Virus record (IMG/VR): IMGVR_UViG_3300042485_000398
Location: 1-64,000 of that record
Strand: one strand, 5' to 3'
Source: a virus
Length of the DNA: 64,000 nt
Shown: positions 16,868 to 24,921 of the stretch, in pieces
How positions within the stretch are numbered: the first letter of the stretch is position 1
Layout of the letters: each line of letters opens with the position of its first letter
Position numbers and translations under genes: made by a program
Notes under the pieces: generated by a model
The model's database searches: none
What the model saw: the letters and a program-made list of their open reading frames with translations, nothing else
Told to the model about the DNA's origin: nothing

Positions 16868-17429
16868 GAATATTTTCGGGTGAAGTTACACCATAAGGAT
16901 CATCCGCGCAGTTGTCCTCAACTACATCACCTTCAATGAACCACTTCTCAATCTGACCGTTATTCACCACAACAGCATATCGCCATGAACGTTCACCAAA
17001 GCCAAGATTGTCCTTCTGGACATTCATTCTCATCTTACGAGTGAACTTACCAGAACCATCAGGAATCATCTTAACCTTCTTGATCTTCTGATCTTTCGCC
17101 CAGCAATTCATGACAAAGGAATCATTGACAGATACACAGTAGATGTCCTTGATACCAAGTGCCTTAAACTCAGCAAAGTTCTTTTCGAAACCAGGTAACT
17201 GGTAGGTCGAACATGTTGGAGTAAAGGCACCAGGAAGAGAGAACAGAACTACACGTTTACCAGCGAAGTAATCATAGGTTGTCTTATCTTCCCAACGGAA
17301 TGGGTTAGGACCTTCAATCGAGTCATCGCGGACACGGGTCTTGAAGACTACTGCAGGAACAATCTCAGGTAGTTCCTGATCGCTGGCTTCATCGTCCCAC
17401 TCCCGCTTAAATTTAAACTTCTCTGCCAT
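16845..17429 (-). CDS. Peroxiredoxin (Prx5-like)
   Basis: 194 residues. The active-site block SLPGAFTPTCS puts the peroxidatic Cys at 73, with the TPTC pattern of the Prx5/AhpC-TSA family; Cys near 97 and 109 may assist resolution. It reduces peroxides using thiols. It begins at the stop of a 55-residue ORF (TAATG) and sits between clamp gp45 and loader gp44. Phage peroxiredoxins are known in T4-like marine phages; protection against oxidative stress during infection is the inferred role. Confidence 0.92.
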   Translation of the reverse strand: MAEKFKFKREWDDEASDQELPEIVPAVVFKTRVRDDSIEGPNPFRWEDKTTYDYFAGKRVVLFSLPGAFTPTCSTYQLPGFEKNFAEFKALGIKDIYCVSVNDSFVMNCWAKDQKIKKVKMIPDGSGKFTRKMRMNVQKDNLGFGERSWRYAVVVNNGQIEKWFIEGDVVEDNCADDPYGVTSPENILDWLRNN

Positions 17430-17596
17430 TATACCACAGCTACCTGCGCATCAAAGTCATTAAGAATGAGGAGCTTGTTAAACTGGCGAACAACTTCATC
17501 AAGGTCACTGGTGGTAAACGCAATGGTTACATCACGAGGGTCTTCTTCTGCATCATAAGGAATGCGGGCATTAAATGTGAATTCAAACTTAGTCAT
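17429..17596 (-). CDS. Small hypothetical protein between gene 45 and peroxiredoxin
   Basis: 55 residues beginning MTKFEFTFNARIPYDAEE, with strong AAGGAGAAATAAT before the ATG. Acidic, no membrane segment or Cys motif. One-base overlap with the peroxiredoxin start suggests a real, coupled gene. Function not recognised. Confidence 0.7.
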   Translation of the reverse strand: MTKFEFTFNARIPYDAEEDPRDVTIAFTTSDLDEVVRQFNKLLILNDFDAQVAVV

Positions 17597-17607
17597 ATTA
17601 TTTCTCC

Positions 17608-18267
17608 TTAAATAGAGGACGCAGGGTCCATTGCAATGTAATAAACGAGTTCGCGACCCTTGCTCTTAAACTCCATGGCGCGCTTCTTACCAAGCGTGAC
17701 AGTGTAGTTATCAGAGAGGACTTTGAGGTTCTCGGTCTTCACTCGGCAATCAAACACAGGAGCGGGGTCGGTGCTGATAGTCTTAGTGTAGGAGTTTGCC
17801 GATGAATTAGTGGGGTCGCCAACCTTGAGTTGAACCTGGGCGCCATCCGATACAATGCTGATGATTGGTGCCGAGGTGATTGATGCGGCGCGGAGAATCA
17901 TGCTGATTGCATCCGCAGAAAGATCGAACGACCACACAGGTTCAATCTCAAGGTTTTTGTCGGGAGCAGCGGTCACGGTGCCAGGATCGGAATAGAAGTA
18001 TTCAAACTTCGAGCCGTCCTTACTAACCTTGATGCTAGTCTCGCCAAAATCTACGTCCTGATCTTCCATAAGGGTCAGAAGTGCCAGAAGGCTGTTCAGA
18101 TCATAGACGGCAATTTCACGCGGAAAGGTTTCAGTAACCGTGGCACGTGAAAAGATGTTCTTCCCAGGACTTACGGTACCAATCACATTACCCTGCCGAA
18201 ACAGAATATTGGTATTGATACCAGCGTAGTTCTTTAGAAGTGAAAGTGTTTCATTAGAAATTTTCAT
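17608..18267 (-). CDS. 45: Sliding clamp gp45
   Basis: 219 residues (T4: 228). The two-domain clamp pattern is visible: N-terminal KISNETLSLLKNYAGINTN, FRQGNVIGTVSP, and C-terminal LKVLSDNYTVTLGKKRAMEF. It trimerises on DNA to tether polymerase gp43. In T4-type phages it also links to gp55/gp33 as a mobile enhancer of late transcription; gp55 is encoded at 29269-29853. Has its own promoter at 18311-18339. Confidence 0.95.
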   Translation of the reverse strand: MKISNETLSLLKNYAGINTNILFRQGNVIGTVSPGKNIFSRATVTETFPREIAVYDLNSLLALLTLMEDQDVDFGETSIKVSKDGSKFEYFYSDPGTVTAAPDKNLEIEPVWSFDLSADAISMILRAASITSAPIISIVSDGAQVQLKVGDPTNSSANSYTKTISTDPAPVFDCRVKTENLKVLSDNYTVTLGKKRAMEFKSKGRELVYYIAMDPASSI

Positions 18268-18273
18268 AATATA

Positions 18274-18786
18274 TTAACCTTTTTTCTTGTTGGTCTTATT
18301 ACCAGTATTTGTTATAACAGAAATTGTGTCGTTTGTCAAGAGAGAACTGGTGCCCATGTTGTAATTATTCCAGTCTGGAACAATAGTATCGTTAAGGTTT
18401 AGCGTAATAGTATCATAACCATTTGGATGAGCAGACAAAGTTGTAGTAGACAAGGCTGTAGCAAGAGCAGGTTTTAGGTTGACATCCTCGTAAAGTCCTG
18501 CTAGACTAGGCTGTTGTGCCTTATCATGAACATGCAATGCAATGATGGCATAGTGAATGACCTTCATGAGGTCCTTGCGCCAGTCTTCGGGAGTTCCCTT
18601 ATGACCGTATCGCTGGGCATACTTCATGATGTTTCCAACCGTGAAGCCTACACCATGTCCACCATCAATGATAAACTCGGTAGCTTGGTACTTGTTCTGC
18701 GAATAGTGCTGCCCATAAGTGGCATTCACATACTCGGTAACCTGCCGAAGCAGGTCACCTTCGTTATACTTATATTTAATTGTCAT
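18274..18786 (-). CDS. DUF3310 family protein
   Basis: 170 residues. About residues 20-85 match the DUF3310 pattern: GNIMKYAQRYGHKGTPEDWRKDLMKVIHYA, whose function is unknown; it has been suggested to be linked with nucleotide metabolism. The C-terminal half is Thr/Asn-rich and less conserved. Its end contains the gene 45 promoter. Confidence 0.75.
   Translation of the reverse strand: MTIKYKYNEGDLLRQVTEYVNATYGQHYSQNKYQATEFIIDGGHGVGFTVGNIMKYAQRYGHKGTPEDWRKDLMKVIHYAIIALHVHDKAQQPSLAGLYEDVNLKPALATALSTTTLSAHPNGYDTITLNLNDTIVPDWNNYNMGTSSLLTNDTISVITNTGNKTNKKKG
18311..18339 (-). promoter_or_regulatory. Early sigma-70-like promoter for gene 45
   Basis: Minus strand TTGACA (18334-18339), exact 17-bp spacer, TATAAC (18311-18316), inside the end of the DUF3310 gene and 44 bases before gene 45. 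Confidence 0.65.
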
Positions 18787-18795
18787 ACTATCTCC

Positions 18796-19965
18796 TTAGA
18801 AAGGTGTTTCTTCAAAAAATGCGTCTTCATTGACGTTATCGGTAGGGCCAGTATCAATCTTGGCATCAACCTTGGTGTAGAGGTCGAGGAATGCTGACTT
18901 GGTATCAGCATCAAAGCGGTTAACGCAGAGTTCGACTGCCTTCTGGCGAGACTTGAACATGGCGAAGGCATTGACAATGTGTTCCAGACGGCGAGTCGAA
19001 ATCAGGTCGTCAATGCCACCATCGTAAAAAGTCTTACGGATGATTTCAGCCCAAGTAACAAGGTTGTCGGCGAATTCTTCATCAATCGCGCCAGCCTTTT
19101 CCATCTTGTTCATGACAATCTTCTTTTCGACCTTAGCCGATGGGTATTCTTGTTCGACTGTGATGGCGAAACGCTCAAGGAAGGCATCATCAAGAATCTG
19201 AGCCGAGATGAACTTGCCGTCATCGGAACCACGACCCTTGGTGTTAGCAGTTGCAACCACGTTGAAGCCCTTGGCGGGGAAGACAGTCTCGCCAGTCTTC
19301 TTATTGAAGTATGGCTTGCCTTCAAGAATGGCCTGGATGCACATCAACTTGTTCGAACCGCGGTCGATTTCATCAAGAATAAGAATTGCCCCACGCTTCA
19401 TGGCAGTCAGAACAGGACCTTCGCGGTACACTACGTTACCATCGACAAGGGTGTTGCCACCAATCAGGTCGTCTTCATCGGTTTCTACCGAGATGTTGAC
19501 GCGGAGACATTCGCGCTTCAACTTGGCGCAAGCCTGTTCAATCATTGTGGTCTTACCGTTACCAGACAGGCCAGAGATGAACGTGGGATAGAAGGCTTCT
19601 GCCTTGAGAACCTTAATCAGGTCGGTGTAAAAGCCAAACGGAACGTAGGTCGCATCAAGACGGGGAACCAGATTGTCAATGATTACCTCTAGCTTAGGCT
19701 GCATCACCGTCTTAGCAACGGGCTTCGAGATAATCTCAGCAACTGGCTGAGGCATCACGGGTGCAGGCTTGGCAGTCACGCCAACCATTGCAGCAGACAA
19801 ATCGTAAACGCCACGAGAAACCACATTGTCCTTTGACAGGAGCCAGTTCAACTTCTCAATACCCATGGGGTGGGCGACGGCAAAAACATCTTTCTTGCGG
19901 AAAATACCACCATTCGTATCAGCGGCACGAAGGGCGGCAAGCAGGTCTTCACGGGTACTAATCAT
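18796..19965 (-). CDS. CobS-like AAA+ ATPase (MoxR/CobS type)
   Basis: 389 residues. Walker A GLSGNGKTT at 132-140, Walker B ILILDEIDRG near 197-205, and a sensor region NVVATANTKG. It belongs to the MoxR/CobS AAA+ group, often misnamed as cobalamin synthesis CobS in cyanophages. Next to it is a VWA/metallopeptidase partner (20048-22276), and the pair shares an identical promoter. It may act as a chaperone-like ATPase on the partner. True cobaltochelatase activity is unlikely without CobN. Confidence 0.85.
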   Translation of the reverse strand: MISTREDLLAALRAADTNGGIFRKKDVFAVAHPMGIEKLNWLLSKDNVVSRGVYDLSAAMVGVTAKPAPVMPQPVAEIISKPVAKTVMQPKLEVIIDNLVPRLDATYVPFGFYTDLIKVLKAEAFYPTFISGLSGNGKTTMIEQACAKLKRECLRVNISVETDEDDLIGGNTLVDGNVVYREGPVLTAMKRGAILILDEIDRGSNKLMCIQAILEGKPYFNKKTGETVFPAKGFNVVATANTKGRGSDDGKFISAQILDDAFLERFAITVEQEYPSAKVEKKIVMNKMEKAGAIDEEFADNLVTWAEIIRKTFYDGGIDDLISTRRLEHIVNAFAMFKSRQKAVELCVNRFDADTKSAFLDLYTKVDAKIDTGPTDNVNEDAFFEETPF

Positions 19966-20007
19966 AATAAAATCACCTTTTCACAAACAAACATCATCAA
20001 TCACATT

Positions 20008-20041
20008 ATTTACTATAGTCGATTCGCGACCAAATGTCAAG
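20008..20041 (-). promoter_or_regulatory. Early promoter, copy 1 of an identical 34-bp pair
   Basis: Minus strand TTGACA (20035-20040), 17-bp spacer with GCGAATCGA, TATAGT (20012-20017). The 34-bp block is identical at 22304-22337. It drives the CobS-like gene. Confidence 0.8.
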
Positions 20042-20047
20042 TGTTTT

Positions 20048-22276
20048 TTACGCCACAGCCTCAACCATTTTTGTAAGAATTACACGACCAATAGATTTCT
20101 TATCCTGAAACGCCTTGAACGCCTTGGTCAGTTCTTTCTTATCGTTGGAGTCCACAGTCAGAGTGTCTTCTGAAATTTGCAGACTACTGCCAGCTTTAAT
20201 CAGAAACTGGTCATCAAAGCCGTTGCTGTCCTTGAGAAGTGCCGCACCTTCCTTCTTGAAAGCCTTGCGGGTCGCATCACTGACTGTGCCAGGGACGAGC
20301 GAACGAGCCAAGAAATACTTGAGGTCATAAGAACCCATCAGGTAAAAGTTAATCATCCGCGAACCAGTGGTTTCACGATACAGTTCAAGAAGAGCCTTAC
20401 AGTAAGACCGGCTGCGGTAGCTAACACCGTCATATTGCTGCGAAAAGGTGCGACGAGTCTTAGAGTCAACAATAGCTAGGTTCTTACGGTGATAATCATT
20501 ATGATTATGACCAACAGTTTCGAAGTTGCAATCACCTTCACCATCGGTCAAGAATACCGACGAAAGAACTTCAACGCGATTGCGGTTCTTGAAATCTTCG
20601 GCGATGTAACGGCCAAGCAGAATGGCTTCTTCTAGCGGAGTGCTGCCAAGACCAAAAGAATTGGCAGCGGTACCGTCTAGATAAAGGTCATGATAGCTAC
20701 GATTATAAGACTGGCCAAGAGCAAGAATATTTGCCATCTGGGTCTTGAACTTACCACCAGAAACGCCGGTAGCCACCAACTGGAGCATACGGAAACTGGG
20801 GTCAGAAATCATCAGGTTGTTAGGGTCAGACAAGTTATTACGGCTGCGCACTGTATCGAAATACGTTTGTGGTGCGCTAGAGTTCGTAATGAAACCGTAA
20901 ACTTCAAACGGAATGCGAACTTTCTGGCAGAACGAAGCCAGTAGAACCAGCTGCTCCATGGTACCAGACATGTTGGAAGACATGCTGCCCGACATATCAA
21001 GGTACAGAAGCATGCCGTGGTTCTGACCGTTAGGAACAACCGTGTTCTGTAAGAACAGGTCTTCTGTAATCTTGTAAGCCCACACTTTGTCCATGTTGAT
21101 GCGGCCAGTCTTGGAAGTCTGGGCGCGCATAAGCGACTTGGCTTTTTTCTTACGTTCAAAGTCCTGTGCCATTGAACTAAGGTACTTGCTGTTCTTGGCA
21201 AGAAACTCCTTGTAGAGTTCCATCTTGACTTGTTCGGCAGTCTTGCCTGCTCGGTATGCGGCGCCACCAACAGAGAACTTCAACATCTTTTCGACGGTGT
21301 TAATACCGACAATAAAATCAGCCGGGTTCAGAATAGGGAGCTTGGCATAAAACGTCTCACGGGCGTTTGCATCAAGCAGGCTGTCTTCATTCCGACGAAA
21401 GTTCTCATCGGTGAACGAAGTCGGCTCAGGGCTTTCTTCTGTATCATCGGACTCACTGTCACCAGACGAACCGTCTTCTTTCTCTTCTGACTTTTCTTCT
21501 GACTTTTCTTCGGTATCATCGGACGATGAAGACTTAGGTTCTTCTGTTTCGTCTTCTGATTTCTGACCCGTAGAGGAAGGCGTCTGTGGCTTTTCCTTGT
21601 CATCTGAGTTGTCCGAATTAGGAACTTCAACGTAGTCTGCACTCGGATCGAATTCACCGTCACCATCTTCCATGATATCACCAAGGGCGTTCATGAATTG
21701 TTCGAAGTCAAGTTCCTCGGTTGAATTTTCGGCACGTTCATAGAGTTCGCTAGCCAGCGCTACCACATCTTCCCAGGTGTCGAGGCTGTCAAGACGATTG
21801 ACAATCGCTTGTTCTTCGTCCGAGAACTTGACGTTCAAAAACGAACCGACCTTGGCGTGAAGGTTGATGCGGTCAATGAACTTTAGCTTATTGACATCCA
21901 TACCTTCGACACCGAAGAAATTCTTTTCGAAGAGTTCTTGGTAACCATTGTAGAACGACCGACGAAGACCGGGGTAACGGTTCTTCATCTTGCGTTCGAT
22001 ACGAGCATCTTCAATGATGTTGAGGAAAGACTTGAAGCCCACACCCTTCTCAGAGATGCTGGAGTGCCAGCCGTCAGCAGGCGTTTCAAGAGCGTGACCG
22101 ACTTCATGGCCGATTAGCAGGTCATAAAGGTCAGCCGAAGTCTCTTTGAAGATCGGCAGCACGACCGTGCGGGTCTCCAGATTGAAGTAAGCGGTACTTG
22201 TCTTCTGGTGTTCTACATGGATATTTTCTGTCGCCAACAACTTGGCGAGAATCGACTTTTCAGCAAACTGGGACAT
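20048..22276 (-). CDS. CobT-like VWA protein with HExxH metallopeptidase motif
   Basis: 742 residues from ATG 22276 (GAGG 8 bases upstream; GTG at 22279 also in frame). N-terminal HEVGH at 57-61 with an ED/E near 96 is a zincin metallopeptidase site. About 200-290 is a very acidic Ser/Glu/Asp-rich linker, as in CobT. Near 423 LDMSGSMSS is the MIDAS (DxSxS) of a VWA domain. It pairs with the CobS-like ATPase, a MoxR-VWA arrangement known to remodel protein complexes. Its target in infection is unknown. Confidence 0.85.
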   Translation of the reverse strand: MSQFAEKSILAKLLATENIHVEHQKTSTAYFNLETRTVVLPIFKETSADLYDLLIGHEVGHALETPADGWHSSISEKGVGFKSFLNIIEDARIERKMKNRYPGLRRSFYNGYQELFEKNFFGVEGMDVNKLKFIDRINLHAKVGSFLNVKFSDEEQAIVNRLDSLDTWEDVVALASELYERAENSTEELDFEQFMNALGDIMEDGDGEFDPSADYVEVPNSDNSDDKEKPQTPSSTGQKSEDETEEPKSSSSDDTEEKSEEKSEEKEDGSSGDSESDDTEESPEPTSFTDENFRRNEDSLLDANARETFYAKLPILNPADFIVGINTVEKMLKFSVGGAAYRAGKTAEQVKMELYKEFLAKNSKYLSSMAQDFERKKKAKSLMRAQTSKTGRINMDKVWAYKITEDLFLQNTVVPNGQNHGMLLYLDMSGSMSSNMSGTMEQLVLLASFCQKVRIPFEVYGFITNSSAPQTYFDTVRSRNNLSDPNNLMISDPSFRMLQLVATGVSGGKFKTQMANILALGQSYNRSYHDLYLDGTAANSFGLGSTPLEEAILLGRYIAEDFKNRNRVEVLSSVFLTDGEGDCNFETVGHNHNDYHRKNLAIVDSKTRRTFSQQYDGVSYRSRSYCKALLELYRETTGSRMINFYLMGSYDLKYFLARSLVPGTVSDATRKAFKKEGAALLKDSNGFDDQFLIKAGSSLQISEDTLTVDSNDKKELTKAFKAFQDKKSIGRVILTKMVEAVA

Positions 22277-22303
22277 CACAAAACCTCATCAATCAATCAT
22301 ATA

Positions 22304-22337
22304 ATTTACTATAGTCGATTCGCGACCAAATGTCAAG
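22304..22337 (-). promoter_or_regulatory. Early promoter, copy 2 of an identical 34-bp pair
   Basis: TTGACA (22331-22336), 17-bp spacer with GCGAATCGA, TATAGT (22308-22313), identical to 20008-20041. The following leaders also share TGATTGATGA. It drives the CobT-like gene. Confidence 0.8.
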
Positions 22338-22345
22338 CGATTCTT

Positions 22346-22708
22346 TTAGAAACAACGGCGCTCACGGCGAATATATCGATTGCCGTAGTAGTCATATTCA
22401 GTAACTTCTGTGGTACGGCAGTTACGGTCGCGGCGATAATATGCATCACGGTTGCGATAGTGATATTCATACTCGCGGTCATAAACTTCGCGCTCAACTT
22501 CCTCGTCGCGGCTATTGTTGTTTTTAATAGCAGCACCAAGAATAAATGCGCCTAGACCGATAGCAATAGCTTCGCCGGTATTAATATGATTGCCGCGCTT
22601 GCGCTCGTGGCGTTCAGTGCGGTGTTCACCACGACCCTTGGCTTCTGCTACCACAGGAGTAGCAAGAACACTGACCGCAATAATACTAGAAATAACAGAC
22701 TTAAACAT
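22346..22708 (-). CDS. Exported Arg/Tyr-rich small protein
   Basis: 120 residues from ATG 22708 (AAGGAGAATGATT upstream). A signal peptide of about 23 residues ending VAEA is followed by a basic His/Arg/Glu segment, a hydrophobic Gly-rich helix (about 45-62, AIAIGLGAFILGAAI) and an Arg/Tyr-rich C-terminus with two Cys near the end. Resembles small cell-envelope proteins, but no family is certain. It would be placed in the periplasm or envelope during early infection. Confidence 0.7.
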   Translation of the reverse strand: MFKSVISSIIAVSVLATPVVAEAKGRGEHRTERHERKRGNHINTGEAIAIGLGAFILGAAIKNNNSRDEEVEREVYDREYEYHYRNRDAYYRRDRNCRTTEVTEYDYYGNRYIRRERRCF

Positions 22709-22729
22709 AATCATTCTCCTTATATTATT

Positions 22730-22757
22730 AGTATACACGAATCGATGGTAATGTCAA
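22730..22757 (-). promoter_or_regulatory. Early sigma-70-like promoter with TCGATTCG spacer
   Basis: Minus strand TTGACA (22752-22757), 16-bp spacer containing ATCGATTCGTG, TATACT (22730-22735). It drives the exported protein at 22346-22708. Confidence 0.65.
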
Positions 22758-22758
22758 G

Positions 22759-23364
22759 TTAAAAACGTGTCATTGACCCATCGGCATGAGCCAAAAATGG
22801 CTCAAACTTAATGTTGGGATATTCATCTGCCAAATCTTTGAACATCTGGAGATTGGAAACAGCATCATCAAAGAGACGAGCGCGAGTAAATTTACCAGTA
22901 TCAAGGTATTGTTTAATAAAGATTTTCTTGGCTGGAGCAGACGGCATAGCGCCTAGATTGCCAGCACGGTGAACATGTATATCATCAATATCGATACCTT
23001 GTTGACGAAAGGTATCTAGAAAAATATCACGGTCATCAAAATCTGACCGAGCGGTAATGACAATCATCTTACTGCCACGGGCCTTAATATTTTTATGCAT
23101 TGCAATCAATTTGCGAATCGCTTTAGCGATAGGTTCGCTGGTGTCACGAAAATGCCGGGCGTCCCTAAACTCGCTAAAGTCAAAGGATTCACCCGGCTGT
23201 AAATTATATGTATTGTATTGCTTGTTACCCAGTGTCTTGATTATCTTACCGCCTTTGACGATATGGACACGGGCTTTGGTACGGAACAATGTCTCGTCAA
23301 TATCCCAGATAGTTAATCCGGCACTGTCTTGCGACTCACTTATAAACTCTTTAAAACCAATCAT
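22759..23364 (-). CDS. HAD-family phosphatase-like protein
   Basis: 201 residues. DIDET at 21-25 is HAD motif I (DxDxT), VITARSD near 102 is motif II, and LFDDAVSN near 165 carries motif IV acidic residues. It is similar in type to the phosphatase half of T4 PseT (polynucleotide 3'-phosphatase), but lacks the kinase half. Substrate unknown. The start ATG is only about 10 bases from the predicted transcription start, so a leaderless-like message is possible. Confidence 0.8.
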   Translation of the reverse strand: MIGFKEFISESQDSAGLTIWDIDETLFRTKARVHIVKGGKIIKTLGNKQYNTYNLQPGESFDFSEFRDARHFRDTSEPIAKAIRKLIAMHKNIKARGSKMIVITARSDFDDRDIFLDTFRQQGIDIDDIHVHRAGNLGAMPSAPAKKIFIKQYLDTGKFTRARLFDDAVSNLQMFKDLADEYPNIKFEPFLAHADGSMTRF

Positions 23365-23370
23365 ATTTAT

Positions 23371-23399
23371 ATACTACTCGATTCGTGAGTGAATGTCAA
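23371..23399 (-). promoter_or_regulatory. Early promoter for HAD gene
   Basis: TTGACA (23394-23399), 17-bp spacer with ACGAATCGA, TAGTAT (23371-23376). Two late-like TATAAATA strings flank it (23365-23372 and 23404-23411); the first overlaps the start codon and is unlikely to act for this gene. Confidence 0.6.
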
Positions 23400-23406
23400 G
23401 TAGTAT

Positions 23407-24003
23407 TTATACAGGCGGGGCTTTCTTTCGAGTTTTCTTGGGCTTTGGAGCCTCTTCTTCCGCGTCTGCTTCGATACGGTTCTTCAAACGCTTGGCAACT
23501 TCTTCCGCATCAAGCCAGATGTCCTTGTTATCAAGCATAGACTTAATTTCTTCTGGCGTCAGGAAGTCTTTATAGAAAGAAGCAAACAACTTCTCAGACC
23601 ATGCACGGAAGTGTGTGATTTGGTCATACATTTCGCCGCCCTTACCAATGGTGCCACTTGAATAGTTGTGGAACATGAACATGGTATGGTCAGATAGTTC
23701 AAAGCGATCCGCACTAAGGAAGATAAGAGTTGCAGCCGACATACAGATGCCTTCTACCGAACAAACGATAGTAGCATTTGATTCTTGAATTGCTCTTACT
23801 ATCTGGAGAGCGGCAAACAGGTCGCCACCTTCACTGTTGATACGAATGTAGATAGTATCTGTCTCGCCAGCCGCTCGAAATAACTGGAACCATTCTACAT
23901 ATTCTTCGGCGGCTTTAATTTCGCCGCACAGATATAGATTTACGACAGTAGCTACAGGTTGCGCAAAGTATCTAGCCTTAGAAGGACCATCAAACTCGTT
24001 CAT
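23407..24003 (-). CDS. ClpP-like serine protease
   Basis: 198 residues from ATG 24003; an upstream TTG at 24045 is less likely. ClpP fold landmarks: INSEGG at 55-60 (oxyanion region), catalytic Ser89 in GICMSAAT, His112 in MFHNYSSG, and Asp in DIWLDAEE near 165. The C-terminus is a Lys/Pro-rich tail. It overlaps the upstream gene by 14 bases. Proteolysis of host or virion proteins (for example prohead processing) is possible, but the prohead protease is gp21 here. Confidence 0.85.
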   Translation of the reverse strand: MNEFDGPSKARYFAQPVATVVNLYLCGEIKAAEEYVEWFQLFRAAGETDTIYIRINSEGGDLFAALQIVRAIQESNATIVCSVEGICMSAATLIFLSADRFELSDHTMFMFHNYSSGTIGKGGEMYDQITHFRAWSEKLFASFYKDFLTPEEIKSMLDNKDIWLDAEEVAKRLKNRIEADAEEEAPKPKKTRKKAPPV

Positions 24004-24367
24004 AGAATCTTGTGATTGCGGTGATCTTTTCAATTTGGTTATCAATTATGGGTGTCCTATTCGGCCAGTGGATGTATTCCTTTTCAGGATTTTTCATCAG
24101 GTTATACATTAAAGGTAAAATTAAGTCTTCTACCTGCTTCAACTTTTCAGAAACTTCCATTTCGACCAGTCGCTTATGTTCTGAGATAAGTGTTGACTGG
24201 TCTACATTAAGAAGTCTAGCTTCTAGGTCATATAGTTTGGCCATAATCTCATCTTTAAGATCGCTGGCACCTATATCGTCGTTAGGATTATATGGTTCTC
24301 GAACGTGAACCACAGTTTCGGTTGGGTCTTCGAATGTAAATCCGAAATCATAGGTTGTGTTGGACAT
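23990..24367 (-). CDS. Hypothetical T4-like phage protein
   Basis: 125 residues beginning MSNTTYDFGF. A helical middle and a C-terminus reading LILPLMYNLMKNPEKEYIHW recall a conserved but unassigned protein of T4-like cyanophages. Its first codons are duplicated at the end of the peptide deformylase gene (24906-24939). Function unknown. Confidence 0.7.
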   Translation of the reverse strand: MSNTTYDFGFTFEDPTETVVHVREPYNPNDDIGASDLKDEIMAKLYDLEARLLNVDQSTLISEHKRLVEMEVSEKLKQVEDLILPLMYNLMKNPEKEYIHWPNRTPIIDNQIEKITAITRFYERV

Positions 24368-24385
24368 ATTTTCTAGTATACCTTT
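24352..24385. repeat. 34-bp direct repeat, copy B (start of hypothetical gene)
   Basis: 32 of 34 bases match 24906-24939 by my comparison. Here it holds the start codon and leader of the gene at 23990-24367. In the deformylase frame it would still read RYTRKYVQHNL then a stop. Confidence 0.8.
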
Positions 24386-24403
24386 CGTGGGGATAAAATA
24401 TAT

Positions 24404-24877
24404 TCATTTCAACATTTTCCAAAAATTAAAAGCCATGGAGACTCTTTCGCCATCACCTTCGTTCGGTAAAACCCGATGCATCAAATCATCAGGAAATAAT
24501 AATAACAACCCAGCATATGGTTTAATCTGAAAGATTTCTTTTTTAATCTCATACTCAAAATGACCAGCATTTTCTGGAACTTGGAGATAAAGAACTCCAC
24601 ACATCTCATCTGTGGCACCCCTATCGTGATGGTGCCACTCATTATAATCGCTACCAGTATTGATATTATACCAGCAAGTTATATCTCCAGTAACACCCGC
24701 TACAGCTTGAACATTATCTATAACTGATTCTGCCCAGGAATAAGTTTTTCTATTACAACGTTCACTGTGCCATCCACCTTTATTACTTCGTTTAACAGAC
24801 TTGGTTATGCCACGCAATGCTAAAACATTATCGGTGAAATTTTCTGGTAAAGTAAGTTGAACCAATCGCATAGTCAT
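24404..24877 (-). CDS. 2OG-Fe(II) oxygenase, Tpa/2OG-FeII_Oxy_5 type
   Basis: 157 residues from ATG 24877 (a second ATG at 24871). Iron ligands fit HxD at H83-D85 in WHHHDRG and distal H134 in LMHRVLP, with Arg near 145 for 2-oxoglutarate. Short single-domain form. It is bracketed by a duplicated 34-bp junction, which suggests it was inserted between deformylase and the next gene. Substrate unknown. Confidence 0.8.
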   Translation of the reverse strand: MTMRLVQLTLPENFTDNVLALRGITKSVKRSNKGGWHSERCNRKTYSWAESVIDNVQAVAGVTGDITCWYNINTGSDYNEWHHHDRGATDEMCGVLYLQVPENAGHFEYEIKKEIFQIKPYAGLLLLFPDDLMHRVLPNEGDGERVSMAFNFWKMLK

Positions 24878-24885
24878 AAAAATAA

Positions 24886-24921
24886 TTAGTCAACTGTAAA
24901 TTCAAAGGTTGTTTTGGACAT
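24886..24921 (-). pseudogene. Vestigial start of the downstream hypothetical gene
   Basis: ATG at 24921 opens MSKTTFEFTVD and then stops, matching the first residues MSNTTYDFGFTF of the gene at 24367. It lies over the end of the deformylase gene and looks like a relic of the original junction. Confidence 0.6.

Noticed and set aside
20812-21270. Second minus-strand frame within the CobT-like gene
   Set aside because: Arg/Cys/Leu-rich composition is typical of an out-of-frame translation; no start signal.
18796-22276. Cobalamin synthesis (cobaltochelatase CobS/CobT)
   Set aside because: No CobN subunit is present, and phage CobS/CobT-like genes are usually MoxR-VWA type proteins; the HExxH motif points elsewhere.
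23365-23372. Late box directly at the HAD gene start
   Set aside because: It overlaps the start codon, so transcripts from it could not translate that gene; probably incidental to the AT-rich leader.
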